Shown here piece by piece: positions 1-9,055 of a stretch of DNA of 64,000 nucleotides. The translations under genes and the position numbers were made by a program. The notes under the pieces are model-generated. The model worked only from the letters and a program-made list of their open reading frames with translations, searched no databases and had not been told where the DNA came from. This stretch comes from JBCCGI01 sp039029355 (lineage in GTDB: Bacteria > Planctomycetota > UBA1135 > GCA-002686595): contig JBCCGI010000003.1 of assembly GCA_039029355.1 (NCBI GenBank), positions 152,167 through 216,166 of the forward strand, read 5' to 3'. Every line of letters begins with the position of its first letter. Position 1 is the stretch's first letter.

Positions 1-47
1 TGTCGGTCTACGGTGAGAGCCTGGCGAAGGTCTGGAAGGAGGTCTGA
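1..47 (+). CDS. C-terminal end of an upstream gene (partial)
   Basis: An open frame enters from the left edge and ends in TGA at 45-47. The last 14 residues read SVYGESLAKVWKEV. The residue mix looks like a real C-terminus and the next gene starts 33 bases later on the same strand. Too little remains to name the product. Confidence 0.45.
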   Translation, partial: SVYGESLAKVWKEV

Positions 48-65
48 GCCGGGCTGCGCGCCGGC

Positions 66-71
66 TACAAT
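66..71 (+). promoter_or_regulatory. Candidate -10 element TACAAT for the HEAT-repeat gene
   Basis: TACAAT matches the sigma-70 -10 consensus at five of six positions and ends 9 nt before the ATG at 81. There is no Shine-Dalgarno sequence in the gap, so the transcript would be leaderless or nearly so. No clear -35 is seen 17 nt upstream. Similar hexamers recur before other starts in the window. Confidence 0.45.
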
Positions 72-80
72 GCCGGCGCT

Positions 81-2387
81 ATGTCCCTCCTCTTCGCACT
101 GCTGCTTCCGCTCGTTCTCACGCCCCAGGATCCGCCGGACAAGGCGCTCAAGTCGAAGGACCCCTTGGTGCGTCTCGCCGCCGTCGAGACGCTTGCTAAG
201 GAGGACCATCCCAAGCGCGAGAAGCTGCTGATCGGCGTGCTCGACGACGACGACTGGGAAGTGGTCGAACGCGCGGCGACCGTGCTGGCGGACGTGGGCG
301 GAGAGGACTCGATCAAGCCGTTGGTCAAGCTGACGCTCGAAGGCCCGGTGCGTCGCGTGCGGCGGACGGCGGCCGAGTCGCTCGCCAAGCTCGACGCCGC
401 CGAGGGCTACGCCGGCGTGGCGAAGAAGGTCGCGTCGAAGCAGGCCGCGGCCGCGTGCCAGGCGATCGTGGTCCTCGCGCCCGCGCTCGTGGACGAGGAT
501 GTGTCGCTGAAGGCGGCCGAGAAGGCGCTGAAGTCGAAGGAGGCGCCCGCGCGCGAGGCCGCGGCGCGCGCGCTGATCGCGCTCGCGGGCGACGGGCGCG
601 CCGAGCGGCTCGCGGACCTCCTCACGCACGAGGAGGTCGCCGTACGCTGTGCCGCGGTCGAGACCGCCGGCGCGGTCGCCGACCCCGCGGGCGCGGCGCC
701 GCTGCTCGACGCGCTCGGCGGCGACGAGCTGCCGGACGTCGTCGAGCGGCGCTGCATCGCCGCGCTCGGCGCGATCCTGACCGGCGTGGACGGCGGCGAG
801 CGCAAGGCGGTCGCGGCGGAGTGCCTCGCGCTCGAGCCGACGGGCGAGGCGGCGCTCGCGCGAGCCGCGCGCCTGAAGGGGCGCGTGGGCACGAAGGGGC
901 TCGGGCTGGCCGACGCCAGCGACGCGGTCGCCGCGCTCGGCGGGGCGCTGGGCTCATCGGCCGACGGCGCGCGCGCGGCCGCGGCCGAGGCGCTGGGGCG
1001 CATCGCGTCCGACGCGGCGCTCGAGCGCGTGTCCGGCCTCGCGCGCGACGACGCCTCGCCGCGCGTGCGGCGGACCGCCATGCGCGCGTTGACGGCAGCG
1101 CGGCCGGCCTCCGACGACGCGGGCACGCTGGACCTATGCGTGACGCTGCTCAAGGACGCGGACGCCGGCGTGCGCGAAGACGCGGCGGTCGCGCTCGGCT
1201 ACAAGGGCGCCGACGCGGCGATGCGGCCGCTGGTGCAGGCGCTGGGCGATGCGGAGTGGGGCGTTGCCGCCTGCGCGGCCGTTTCGCTCGGCAAGACGCG
1301 CGCCGAAGGCGCGATCAACCCGCTGGCGAAGCTCGCCAACCACGAGGACTGGCGCCTGCGCGGAGCGGCGGTGGTCGGCCTCGGGCACCTCTACCAGAAG
1401 GACGCGATCCCGCACGTCATCGCCGCGATAGGCGACGACGAGGCGGTCGTGCGCCGTACCGCGTGGGAGTACCTCTGCGCGGTCGCCGACCGGCGCCTCG
1501 ACCCCGAGCAGGAGGTCTGGCAGACCTGGTGGACCGAGAACGAGAAGCGCATCGTGCTCTTCGACCCCGAGGAGGAGAAGGCGCGGCGCGAGAAGTACGG
1601 CTACACGCGCACGCCGACCGAGATCTACCAGGGGCTCGACGTCGTCGTCTTCGAGAGCCGCGGCGACCACATCCAGAATGTGCTTAAGGACCTCGACGTC
1701 GAGCACCGGCTCACGTCGCAGGGGCGCGTCGGCGAGGCCGAAGCGCACGCGCGCTCGGTCTTCGTGTCGAACTGCACCGGCGAGATGACGCCGGACGACA
1801 TCGGCCGGCTGGCCTGGTTCGTGCGGGTCGGGGGCTACCTCTTCGGCTCGTGCTGGGCGGTGCAGGAGACCGTCGCGCGCGTGGTGCCGGGGGTCGTGCG
1901 GCGCCTCCCGACGCGCGGCGAGGTGCTCGACAACGTCTTCGCGACGCCGTGCACGATCGGCAGCCCGTACCTCGAAGGCGTCTTCGGCCCCGACGTGCGG
2001 CCGATGTACGCGCTCGAGGGCGCCTACCTCATCGACGTGGTCGATCCCGAGCGCTGCGAGGTGCTGATCGACAGCCCGGAGTGCTACGACCGCTGGGGCG
2101 GCGGCAACCTCGCGGCGTGGTTCACCGCGGGCCACGGCGTCGTGCTCGACTCGGTGAACCACTTCGAGGAGCAGGGGCTGGTGCGCGCGACGTGGCTGAA
2201 GAAGCCCGAGGAGCGCATGGCCTTCGCGGTCGACCACATGGGGCTCACCTACGAAGAGCTGCGCGAGGTTCGCGGCGAGAAGTTCTGGAAGAAGAGCCAG
2301 CAGGCGGCCGAGCAGGTGAAGGACCTGTCGGTCTTCCGGCTCATCACCAACTTCGTGCGCCAGAAGCGCATCGCGGGGGACGGTTGA
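81..2387 (+). CDS. Secreted HEAT-repeat protein with C-terminal glutamine-amidotransferase-like domain
   Basis: The 768-residue protein begins with a short hydrophobic signal-like stretch (residues 1-14). About residues 20-480 are tandem HEAT/PBS-lyase-like helical repeats with recurring VR.AA...L motifs, a protein-protein scaffold. The C-terminal part (about 520-740) has the alternating strand/helix pattern of a class-I glutamine-amidotransferase-like fold, with a Cys in the segment GSCWAVQ, as in DUF4159-type domains; I do not see a full catalytic triad. Its stop overlaps the start of the next gene by one base, heading a tightly coupled operon with a lipoprotein, a diheme peroxidase and a molybdoenzyme. 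It may be a structural or sensory partner of those proteins; the exact role is unknown. Confidence 0.8.
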   Translation: MSLLFALLLPLVLTPQDPPDKALKSKDPLVRLAAVETLAKEDHPKREKLLIGVLDDDDWEVVERAATVLADVGGEDSIKPLVKLTLEGPVRRVRRTAAESLAKLDAAEGYAGVAKKVASKQAAAACQAIVVLAPALVDEDVSLKAAEKALKSKEAPAREAAARALIALAGDGRAERLADLLTHEEVAVRCAAVETAGAVADPAGAAPLLDALGGDELPDVVERRCIAALGAILTGVDGGERKAVAAECLALEPTGEAALARAARLKGRVGTKGLGLADASDAVAALGGALGSSADGARAAAAEALGRIASDAALERVSGLARDDASPRVRRTAMRALTAARPASDDAGTLDLCVTLLKDADAGVREDAAVALGYKGADAAMRPLVQALGDAEWGVAACAAVSLGKTRAEGAINPLAKLANHEDWRLRGAAVVGLGHLYQKDAIPHVIAAIGDDEAVVRRTAWEYLCAVADRRLDPEQEVWQTWWTENEKRIVLFDPEEEKARREKYGYTRTPTEIYQGLDVVVFESRGDHIQNVLKDLDVEHRLTSQGRVGEAEAHARSVFVSNCTGEMTPDDIGRLAWFVRVGGYLFGSCWAVQETVARVVPGVVRRLPTRGEVLDNVFATPCTIGSPYLEGVFGPDVRPMYALEGAYLIDVVDPERCEVLIDSPECYDRWGGGNLAAWFTAGHGVVLDSVNHFEEQGLVRATWLKKPEERMAFAVDHMGLTYEELREVRGEKFWKKSQQAAEQVKDLSVFRLITNFVRQKRIAGDG

Positions 2388-2851
2388 TGCGCGGCGCAGC
2401 GAGCGTGCTGGCGGCCGCGGCCGTGCTTGTCGGCTGCAGCGCGACGCGCGACGGCGAGCCGGCCGACGCGAGCGTCGAGCCGGCCGTGGAGGACGCGCAA
2501 GGTCCGCTGCCGGGCTACGAGATCACCACGAGCCGCGCCGGGATGTTCACCGCCGCGTGGCGCCCGCTCGGTGACGGCGTGCCGAACAACGAGCCCTTTG
2601 AGATCGAGGTGCTGCTGTTCGAGGGAGCGGGGATCGAGCAGCCGCTCGAGGGCGCACGCGTCCTGATCAGCGCCTGGATGCCCGACCACGCCCACGGGAT
2701 GCTGCGCGAGCCGCGCGCGATCGAGGAGTCTCCCGGCCGCTACCGCGTGCGCGGCATGCTGCTGCACATGGGCGGCTTCTGGCAAATCTTCGTCGACGTG
2801 GTGCGCGACGGGGTGTCCGAGCGGGCTCAGTTCGAGCTGACGATCGAATGA
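2387..2851 (+). CDS. FixH/YtkA-like lipoprotein
   Basis: A 154-residue protein. The start ATG shares its A with the preceding TGA stop (TGATG), which implies translational coupling. The N-terminus is a lipoprotein signal with lipobox LVGC (Cys at about residue 17). The mature part is a single beta-sandwich of the FixH/YtkA type: the segments MPDHAHGM and MLLHMGGFW match the conserved Met/His positions of that family, which in relatives suggest copper or other metal contact. Lying directly before a diheme peroxidase, it may help metal or redox handling in the periplasm; that is inference from context. Its stop overlaps the next gene by 4 bases (ATGA). Confidence 0.75.
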   Translation: MRGAASVLAAAAVLVGCSATRDGEPADASVEPAVEDAQGPLPGYEITTSRAGMFTAAWRPLGDGVPNNEPFEIEVLLFEGAGIEQPLEGARVLISAWMPDHAHGMLREPRAIEESPGRYRVRGMLLHMGGFWQIFVDVVRDGVSERAQFELTIE

Positions 2852-4230
2852 GGGGCGTGCGCACGAGTTGCGCGGCGGCGCTCGCGGTCCTCGCGGCCTG
2901 CGGGACTCCGCCCGACCCGGCGCAGTCCGATGCGGCGCTCGTCGCGCCGGTCGAGCAGGCCGAGCCGGCCGAGTCCGGGGAGCAGCCCGAGCCGGCCCTT
3001 CCGCCCGAGGTCCGGGGCTTCACGCCCGAGGAGGTGGCGACGATCCTGAAGCTCTCGCCCCTTCCCGACCCGCCGCTGGACCCGACCAACCGCGTCGACG
3101 GCGACCCGCGCGCCGAGCGGCTGGGGCAGTTCGTGTTCTTCGACCAGCGCTTCTCGCGCTCGGGCGACATCTCCTGCGCCACCTGCCACGACCCGCTGCA
3201 GGAGTGGGCCGACACGCGGCGTCTCGGCAAGGGCGAGGCGGTGCTCCCGCGCCACTCGATGACGCTTTGGAACGTCGCGTACAACCGCTGGTTCTTCTGG
3301 GATGGGCGCGCCGATTCGCTCTGGGCACAGGCCGTGCAGCCGCTCGAGGACCCGCGTGAGCACGGCATCAGCCGATTGCAGGTCGCACATTTGTTCTACG
3401 ACGATGCGGACCTGCGGCGCGCGTACGAGGAGCTCTTCGGCGCGCTGCCGCCGCTCGACGACGCGTCGCGCTTCCCGGCCGAGGGACGTCCCGTACCGGA
3501 CGATCCCGACCATCCGCACGCGGCCGCGTGGAGCTCGATGTCCGACGCGGATCGCGACGCGATCAACGCGGTCTTCGTAAACGTGGCCAAGTCGATCGCC
3601 TCCTTCGAGCGCCGGATTGTCTCGCGACAATCCGCGTTCGACGACTTCGTCGCGGCCGTGCGGTCGGGCGATCTGCTCCAGCAACTCGCGATCAACGAAG
3701 AAGCGCGTAACGGGCTGAAGCTCTTTCTCGGCAAGGCCCGTTGCGTGCTTTGCCACAGTGGCCCAAACTTCACCGATCGCGAGTTCCACGACAATCGCGT
3801 ACCGCCTCTGAAGGGCGGGAAGCGCCTGGACGCCGGCAGGTACGAGGGAGTCGAGCTCGCGAAGGCGGACGCCTTCAACGGCATCGGTTCCTACTCCGAC
3901 GCTCCCGAGGGTGCCGCCGAAGACAAGGTCGGCTTTCTGCTTCGCTCCGGTCACAACTGGAGCGAGTTCAAGACTCCCAGCTTGCGCAACGCGGTGGTCA
4001 CGGCGCCCTACATGCACCAAGGACAGCTCGGCACTCTCGACGAGGTGCTGCGGTTCTACAACACCCTCGAGGGTGCGGTGCCGAACCACCATCAGGCAGA
4101 GCGGATCCTCCAGCCCCTGGGGCTGACGGACGGGGAGCTGGCCGATCTTCACGCGTTCCTGGTCACGCTTACCGACGTGCGGATCGATCCCGAGCTGACG
4201 CGCCAGCCCCCGACGCCCTACCTGCCTTGA
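2848..4230 (+). CDS. Diheme cytochrome c peroxidase / MauG-family lipoprotein
   Basis: A 460-residue exported protein with a lipobox-like LAAC near residue 18. Two heme c motifs are visible, CATCH at residues 110-114 and CVLCH near residue 300, as in bacterial cytochrome c peroxidases and MauG. The family signature around the second domain (LKTPSLRN-type segment, then YMHQGQ.GTLDEVL.FYN) is present, and the length fits. Family members reduce H2O2 or perform oxidative chemistry in the periplasm; sequence alone does not separate peroxidase from MauG-type activity. ATGA overlap with the lipoprotein gene before it and TTGA overlap with the molybdoenzyme gene after it place it mid-operon. Confidence 0.9.
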   Translation: MRGVRTSCAAALAVLAACGTPPDPAQSDAALVAPVEQAEPAESGEQPEPALPPEVRGFTPEEVATILKLSPLPDPPLDPTNRVDGDPRAERLGQFVFFDQRFSRSGDISCATCHDPLQEWADTRRLGKGEAVLPRHSMTLWNVAYNRWFFWDGRADSLWAQAVQPLEDPREHGISRLQVAHLFYDDADLRRAYEELFGALPPLDDASRFPAEGRPVPDDPDHPHAAAWSSMSDADRDAINAVFVNVAKSIASFERRIVSRQSAFDDFVAAVRSGDLLQQLAINEEARNGLKLFLGKARCVLCHSGPNFTDREFHDNRVPPLKGGKRLDAGRYEGVELAKADAFNGIGSYSDAPEGAAEDKVGFLLRSGHNWSEFKTPSLRNAVVTAPYMHQGQLGTLDEVLRFYNTLEGAVPNHHQAERILQPLGLTDGELADLHAFLVTLTDVRIDPELTRQPPTPYLP

Positions 4231-6227
4231 CCACCGCCCACGAAACGACCCACTACACGACCTGTCCGCTCGACTGTCCCGACCTCTGCAGCCTCGAGGT
4301 GGCGACCGAGGAGGGGCGCGTGACACGGATCGGCGCGACCTCGCGCAACCCGCTGACCAACGGCTACCTCTGCAGCAAGGTACGCGGCTACGCGAAGCAC
4401 GTGTACCACGACACCCGGCTGCACCACCCCATGGTGCGCGAGGGCGCGAAGGGCGAGGGGCGCTTTCGGCGCGCGAGCTGGGACGAGGCGCTGGACCTGG
4501 TCGCCAGGCGCTTGGTCGAGGCACGCGATACGCACGGCGGAGACTCGATCCTGCCGCTGTCCTACGGCGGCTCGAACGGGCTGATGACCGACAGCAGCAC
4601 CGACCATCTCCTGTTCGCACGGCTCGGGGCCTGCCAGCTGTTGCGCACCGTGTGCGCCGTCCCCACCGGGATGGCGGCGCGCGGGATCTACGGCGGTATG
4701 CGGGGCGTCTCCTACCCGGACTACGCGCATTCCAAGCTGATCGTCGTGTGGGGCGCGAATCCGCATGCGACCGGAATCCACTTCGTCGAACACGTCAAGC
4801 GCGCCCAGGAGGCGGGCGCCAAGCTGATCGTCGTCGACCCGCGCCGGATCCCGCTGGCGCGCACCGCGGACCTGCACCTGCCGGTGCGGCCCGGCACGGA
4901 CCTGCCCGTGGCGCTCGCCGTCCTCCGGCGCCTGTTCCGAGAGGGGGGCGCCGACGAGGCGTTCCTCGCCCAGCACGCGACGGGCGTCGACGCGCTGCGC
5001 GAGCGCGCCGAGCCGTGGACGATCGAACGCGCCTCGCAGGAGGCCGGCCTCGCCGCCGACGACCTGGCGCTCTTCGCGCGCCTCTTCGCCGAGACCTCGC
5101 CCGCGGTCGTACGCTGCGGCTGGGGGCTGGAGCGCAACCGCAACGGGGGCTCTGCGGCCGCCGCTGTGATGTCGCTGGCCGCGGTCGGCGGGAAGTTCGG
5201 CGTCCGCGGGGGCGGGTTCACGATGAGCACGAGCGGCGCCTGGGCGCTGCGCTCGCCGGTCGCGGCCGATGGGTGGGGGCGTCAGGTCAACATGAGCCGC
5301 GTGGGGCGCGAGCTGTGCGAGCGCCACGACCCGCCGGTCCAGGTGCTGTTCGTCTACAACAACAACCCGCTCGCCACGCTGCCCAACCAGGAGCTGGTGC
5401 GGCGCGGCCTCGAGCGCGAGGACCTCTTCACGGTCGTCTCCGAGCAGGTGATGACCGACACAGCGCGCTACGCCGACGTGCTCCTGCCCGCGACGACGTT
5501 CCTCGAGCACGTCGAGCTGCGCAAGGGCTACGGCGCGCCGCTGCTGTCGCTGGGCAAGCCGGTGATCGACCCCGTCGGCGAGGCGCGCCCCAACTACGAG
5601 GTCTTCGCCGAGCTTGCGCGACGCGCAGGAGTCTGGCGCGACGGAGACCCCGAGACGCCCGAGGAGCTCTGCGCCGCCGCGCTCGCCGGCGAGGCGGAGA
5701 CGCGGGCGACGCTCGATCGCGACGGCTTCGCGGCCGCGGACCCGCTCTGCCCGGTCCAATTCGTCGACGTCTTCCCCGGCACCCCCGACGGGAAGGTTCA
5801 CCTCGTACCGCCGGACCTGGACGAGGGCGCTCCGCTCGGTCTCTACGGGTACCAGGAGGACCCCGCGACCGCGGCGTATCCGCTCGCGCTCGTCTCGCCG
5901 GCTCTCGCTCGGCTCGTCACGTCGAGCCTGGGCGAGCTCCACACCGACGAGGTGCCGCTGGACCTGCACCCGGACGACGCCGCGGCGCGCGGGATCGAGG
6001 ACGGCGCGCCGATCCGCGTGTGGAACGACCTGGGCGAGGTCCTGACGTCGGCGCGGGTGACCGAGGAGGTCCGGCCGGGCACCTGCTGCCTGCCCAAGGG
6101 GCTGTGGAGCCACAACACCGCTAACGGCCGGACGGCGAACGCGCTGTCGCCCGACACGCTGGGCGACATGGGCGGAAACGCCTGCTACAACGACGCGCGC
6201 GTGCAGGTCGAGCGTTTGAGCGGCTAG
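4227..6227 (+). CDS. Molybdopterin-dependent oxidoreductase (MopB family)
   Basis: A 666-residue protein read from a TTG start that overlaps the preceding stop by 4 bases (TTGA). An N-terminal [4Fe-4S] motif C13-x3-C17-x3-C21-x27-C49 is followed by molybdopterin-binding segments (PLSYGG, VVWGANP, VDPRR, a C-terminal NDLGEV domain). It resembles single-subunit MopB enzymes annotated as formate dehydrogenase- or BisC-like. There is no Tat signal, so it should be cytoplasmic even though the two preceding gene products are exported. The substrate cannot be told from sequence, and I could not assign the protein ligand to molybdenum. The start choice rests on the overlap and on the first Cys lying only 13 residues in. 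Confidence 0.88.
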   Translation: MTTAHETTHYTTCPLDCPDLCSLEVATEEGRVTRIGATSRNPLTNGYLCSKVRGYAKHVYHDTRLHHPMVREGAKGEGRFRRASWDEALDLVARRLVEARDTHGGDSILPLSYGGSNGLMTDSSTDHLLFARLGACQLLRTVCAVPTGMAARGIYGGMRGVSYPDYAHSKLIVVWGANPHATGIHFVEHVKRAQEAGAKLIVVDPRRIPLARTADLHLPVRPGTDLPVALAVLRRLFREGGADEAFLAQHATGVDALRERAEPWTIERASQEAGLAADDLALFARLFAETSPAVVRCGWGLERNRNGGSAAAAVMSLAAVGGKFGVRGGGFTMSTSGAWALRSPVAADGWGRQVNMSRVGRELCERHDPPVQVLFVYNNNPLATLPNQELVRRGLEREDLFTVVSEQVMTDTARYADVLLPATTFLEHVELRKGYGAPLLSLGKPVIDPVGEARPNYEVFAELARRAGVWRDGDPETPEELCAAALAGEAETRATLDRDGFAAADPLCPVQFVDVFPGTPDGKVHLVPPDLDEGAPLGLYGYQEDPATAAYPLALVSPALARLVTSSLGELHTDEVPLDLHPDDAAARGIEDGAPIRVWNDLGEVLTSARVTEEVRPGTCCLPKGLWSHNTANGRTANALSPDTLGDMGGNACYNDARVQVERLSG

Positions 6228-6282
6228 AAGATCGCAGCTCGTTTCAATAACGTCGGCCGGCCGCCGTAGTGCGCGCCCCTCG

Positions 6283-7233
6283 ATGTCAGGCTCCGATCCC
6301 GTCGTCGCTTTACAAGGCCTTGCGAAGAGCTACGGCTCGGTTCACGCGCTCCGTGGGCTCGACCTAGAGGTCCAGCGCGGCCCGGTCGGGCTCCTCGGCC
6401 CGAACGGCGCCGGCAAGACGACGCTGATCAAGCTCCTGCTCGGCCTCCTGCGGCCCGATCAGGGCGGCGCGCGCGTCGCGGGCCTCGACCCGACCGACCG
6501 CCGCGAGCGCCTCGAGGTCCGCCGGGCGGTGGGCTACATGCCCGAGGGCGACTGCCTCGTCCCGGGGATGACCGCGGTCGAGCTGGTGACCACGCTCGGC
6601 CGGCTTACGGGAATGACCTATCGCGACGCGATCACGCGCGCGCACGAGGTGCTCGACTACGTCGATCTGGAGGAGGCGCGCTACCGCGGCCTCGACGAGT
6701 ACTCGACGGGGATGAAGCAGCGCCTGAAGCTCGCCCAGGCGCTCGTCCACGACCCCGACTTCCTGCTGCTCGACGAGCCGACCAACGGGCTCGACCCCAA
6801 GGGCCGGCGTCAGATGCTCGACCTGGTGCACGATCTGGGACACGAGCAGGGCAAGTCGTTGCTCGTCTGTTCGCACCTCCTGCCGGACGTCGAGCGGACC
6901 TGTGAGGACATCGTGGTGCTCCACCGCGGCCGCGTGCTACACACCGGGGCGATCGCCGAGATGACGCGCAGGAGCGAGGCGTGGCTCCAGGTCGAGGTCG
7001 CCGAGCGCCCCGACGCGTTCCGCGCCGCCCTCGAAGCCGAGGGGCTCGCCTTCGAGACGGAGGGCTCGCTCGGCTTCCGCGTCGAGGTCGAGGCCGATCC
7101 CCGCCACGCGGGCGACGCGCTGTTCGCCGTCGCCGAGCGCGCGGGTACCGCGCTGACGCAGCTGAGCCCGGTGCGGGCATCGCTCGAGGAGGCCTTCCTC
7201 GACTTCGTCGACCAAGCCGAGGAGAAGGCCTAG
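6283..7233 (+). CDS. ABC transporter ATP-binding protein (ABC-2 exporter)
   Basis: A 316-residue NatA-like ATPase. Walker A GPNGAGKT lies at residues 39-46, the signature YSTGMKQRLKLAQAL and Walker B LLLDEPTNGLDP follow in order, and about 80 C-terminal residues form the extra domain usual in this group. First gene of a four-gene operon (ATPase, permease, ATPase, permease) with overlapping stops and starts, so two heteromeric exporters or one four-component exporter are likely. Substrate unknown. Confidence 0.92.
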   Translation: MSGSDPVVALQGLAKSYGSVHALRGLDLEVQRGPVGLLGPNGAGKTTLIKLLLGLLRPDQGGARVAGLDPTDRRERLEVRRAVGYMPEGDCLVPGMTAVELVTTLGRLTGMTYRDAITRAHEVLDYVDLEEARYRGLDEYSTGMKQRLKLAQALVHDPDFLLLDEPTNGLDPKGRRQMLDLVHDLGHEQGKSLLVCSHLLPDVERTCEDIVVLHRGRVLHTGAIAEMTRRSEAWLQVEVAERPDAFRAALEAEGLAFETEGSLGFRVEVEADPRHAGDALFAVAERAGTALTQLSPVRASLEEAFLDFVDQAEEKA

Positions 7234-8135
7234 TGGCGCGCACGAACACCGAGCTCTATCGCCGCTACGAGGGCGAGCTCCGCCCCAACGCGCTGCGGTT
7301 CCTGCCGCTCTTCCTCGCCGGCGTGCGGACGGCGACGAAGAAGAAGATCCCGCTGCTGGTGCTCTACGCCGTCCCGACCATCGCGACGATCGTCTACTCG
7401 TTCGTCGTGTACGCCAAGTACGCGGCCGAGGACATGGCCGTCTCGATCGGCGGTATCGAGGGGATGATGAGCATGTTCGCGCAGCGCGCGATGGTGAACC
7501 TCGAGGTGAAGGGGCAGATCGTCGAGCTGAACCACGTGATGCGGCTCTTCTCGCTGCTCGCGGTGACCTGGTTCGGGTCGGGGCTCTTCGCCGAGGACCG
7601 GCGCCTGGGCGCGCATCTGCTCTACTTCTCGCGGCCGATCACGCGGCTCGACTACTTCCTCGGCAAGTTCCTCACCGTCTCGTTCTTCGGAGCGCTCTCG
7701 GTGATGGTGCCCGGGCTGGTCGTCTGCCTCATCGCATCGTGGACGTCGCCAGACTGGTCCTTTCTGAAGGAGGAGGGGGACACGATCCTGCGCACGATCC
7801 TGTACTCCGGCATCTGGATCACACTGACCTCGTCGATCGTCCTGTGCGTGTCGTCGCTGGCCTCCCGGAAGACCTTCGCCCTGGTCGGCGCCTTCGGCTT
7901 CTTCGTGCTGAACTTCGGGCTGGGCGGTGTGCTGTCGCTGGTCGACCGACGCTACCTGGCGATCAGCGTGATGATGGACATGCGCAAGCTGCGCAACTGG
8001 ATCTTCGAGATCGACGACGACTGGCGCGACCTCGTCTTCAGCGAGGCGGTCGCCGTCAGCGTCATCGGCGGCGTCATCATGGTGTGCCTGCTGATCATCG
8101 CGGCGCGCCTGCGCAAGCTGGAGGTGGTCGCGTGA
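7233..8135 (+). CDS. ABC-2 type permease
   Basis: A 300-residue membrane protein with six likely membrane segments: one near residue 40, then four or five in the second half. The GTG start shares its G with the TAG stop of the ATPase before it, showing coupling. A charged loop follows the first helix, and the segment RLGAHLLYFSRPITR.DYFLGKF is typical of ABC-2 permeases. It probably pairs with the ATPase just upstream. Confidence 0.85.
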   Translation: MARTNTELYRRYEGELRPNALRFLPLFLAGVRTATKKKIPLLVLYAVPTIATIVYSFVVYAKYAAEDMAVSIGGIEGMMSMFAQRAMVNLEVKGQIVELNHVMRLFSLLAVTWFGSGLFAEDRRLGAHLLYFSRPITRLDYFLGKFLTVSFFGALSVMVPGLVVCLIASWTSPDWSFLKEEGDTILRTILYSGIWITLTSSIVLCVSSLASRKTFALVGAFGFFVLNFGLGGVLSLVDRRYLAISVMMDMRKLRNWIFEIDDDWRDLVFSEAVAVSVIGGVIMVCLLIIAARLRKLEVVA

Positions 8136-9055
8136 CCGACGTGCTGGTCGCGCGCGAGCTGGGCCGCTACTACGGCCAGGTCGTGGGGCTCAACGAGGTG
8201 TCGCTGACGATCGGCCCCGGAGTCACCGGGCTGCTCGGCCCGAACGGCGCCGGGAAGTCGACCTTCCTCAAGCTGATCGTCGGCGAGATCCAACCGACCC
8301 GGGGCGAGGTCGCCGTGCTGGGCGAGCGGCCCTTTGCGAACCAGCGGCTCTTCCGCCGGCTGGGCTTCTGCCCGCAGCAGGACGCGGTGTACGAGACGAT
8401 GACGGGCTTCGAGTTCGTCGCGTTCCTGCTGCGGCTGCACGGCTACGGCCGCGCGGAGAGCCGCGAACGCGCCGAGCGAGCGCTCGGGCGCGTGCGCATG
8501 ACCGAGAGCATGCATCGCCGCACCGGCGGCTACTCGAAGGGCATGCGGCAGCGCGTTCGGATCGCCCAGGCGATCGCGCACGACCCCGAGCTCATCGTCC
8601 TGGACGAGCCGCTCAACGGGCTCGACCCTCTGGGGCGGCGCGAGATCCTCGACCTGATGCGTGAGCTGGGCGACGCCGGCGTGCACGTGCTGATCTCCAG
8701 CCACGTGCTCCACGAGGTGCAGGACCTGACCGAGGAGATCGTCCTGCTCCACCGCGGCCGCCTGCTCGCGCAGGGCACCGTTCCCGAGGTGCGCCGGCTG
8801 CTCACGAGCTTCCCGCGCAAGGTCGAGATCGAGGCGCTCGACCCGCGCCGCCTGGCGGGGGCGCTCGTCCCCTGGGAGGACGTGCGCGCGGTGCGGATCG
8901 ACCAGGACGCCGGACGTGTGACGGTCGAGACCGCCGACGCCGACCGCTTCCACCGGCGCCTGACGGCGCTCGCCGCGCGCGACGGCTTTGGCGTCCGCAG
9001 CCTCGAGAGCGTCGACGCGGGCCTCGAGGCGGTCTTCGACTACCTGGTGGAGTGA
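8132..9055 (+). CDS. ABC transporter ATP-binding protein (second ATPase)
   Basis: A 307-residue NatA-like ATPase paralogous to the first ATPase of this operon. It has Walker A GPNGAGKST, signature YSKGMRQRVRIAQAI and Walker B IVLDEPLNGLDP, plus a C-terminal accessory domain. GTG start overlapping the preceding stop by 4 bases (GTGA). Likely partner of the permease that follows. Confidence 0.92.
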   Translation: MTDVLVARELGRYYGQVVGLNEVSLTIGPGVTGLLGPNGAGKSTFLKLIVGEIQPTRGEVAVLGERPFANQRLFRRLGFCPQQDAVYETMTGFEFVAFLLRLHGYGRAESRERAERALGRVRMTESMHRRTGGYSKGMRQRVRIAQAIAHDPELIVLDEPLNGLDPLGRREILDLMRELGDAGVHVLISSHVLHEVQDLTEEIVLLHRGRLLAQGTVPEVRRLLTSFPRKVEIEALDPRRLAGALVPWEDVRAVRIDQDAGRVTVETADADRFHRRLTALAARDGFGVRSLESVDAGLEAVFDYLVE

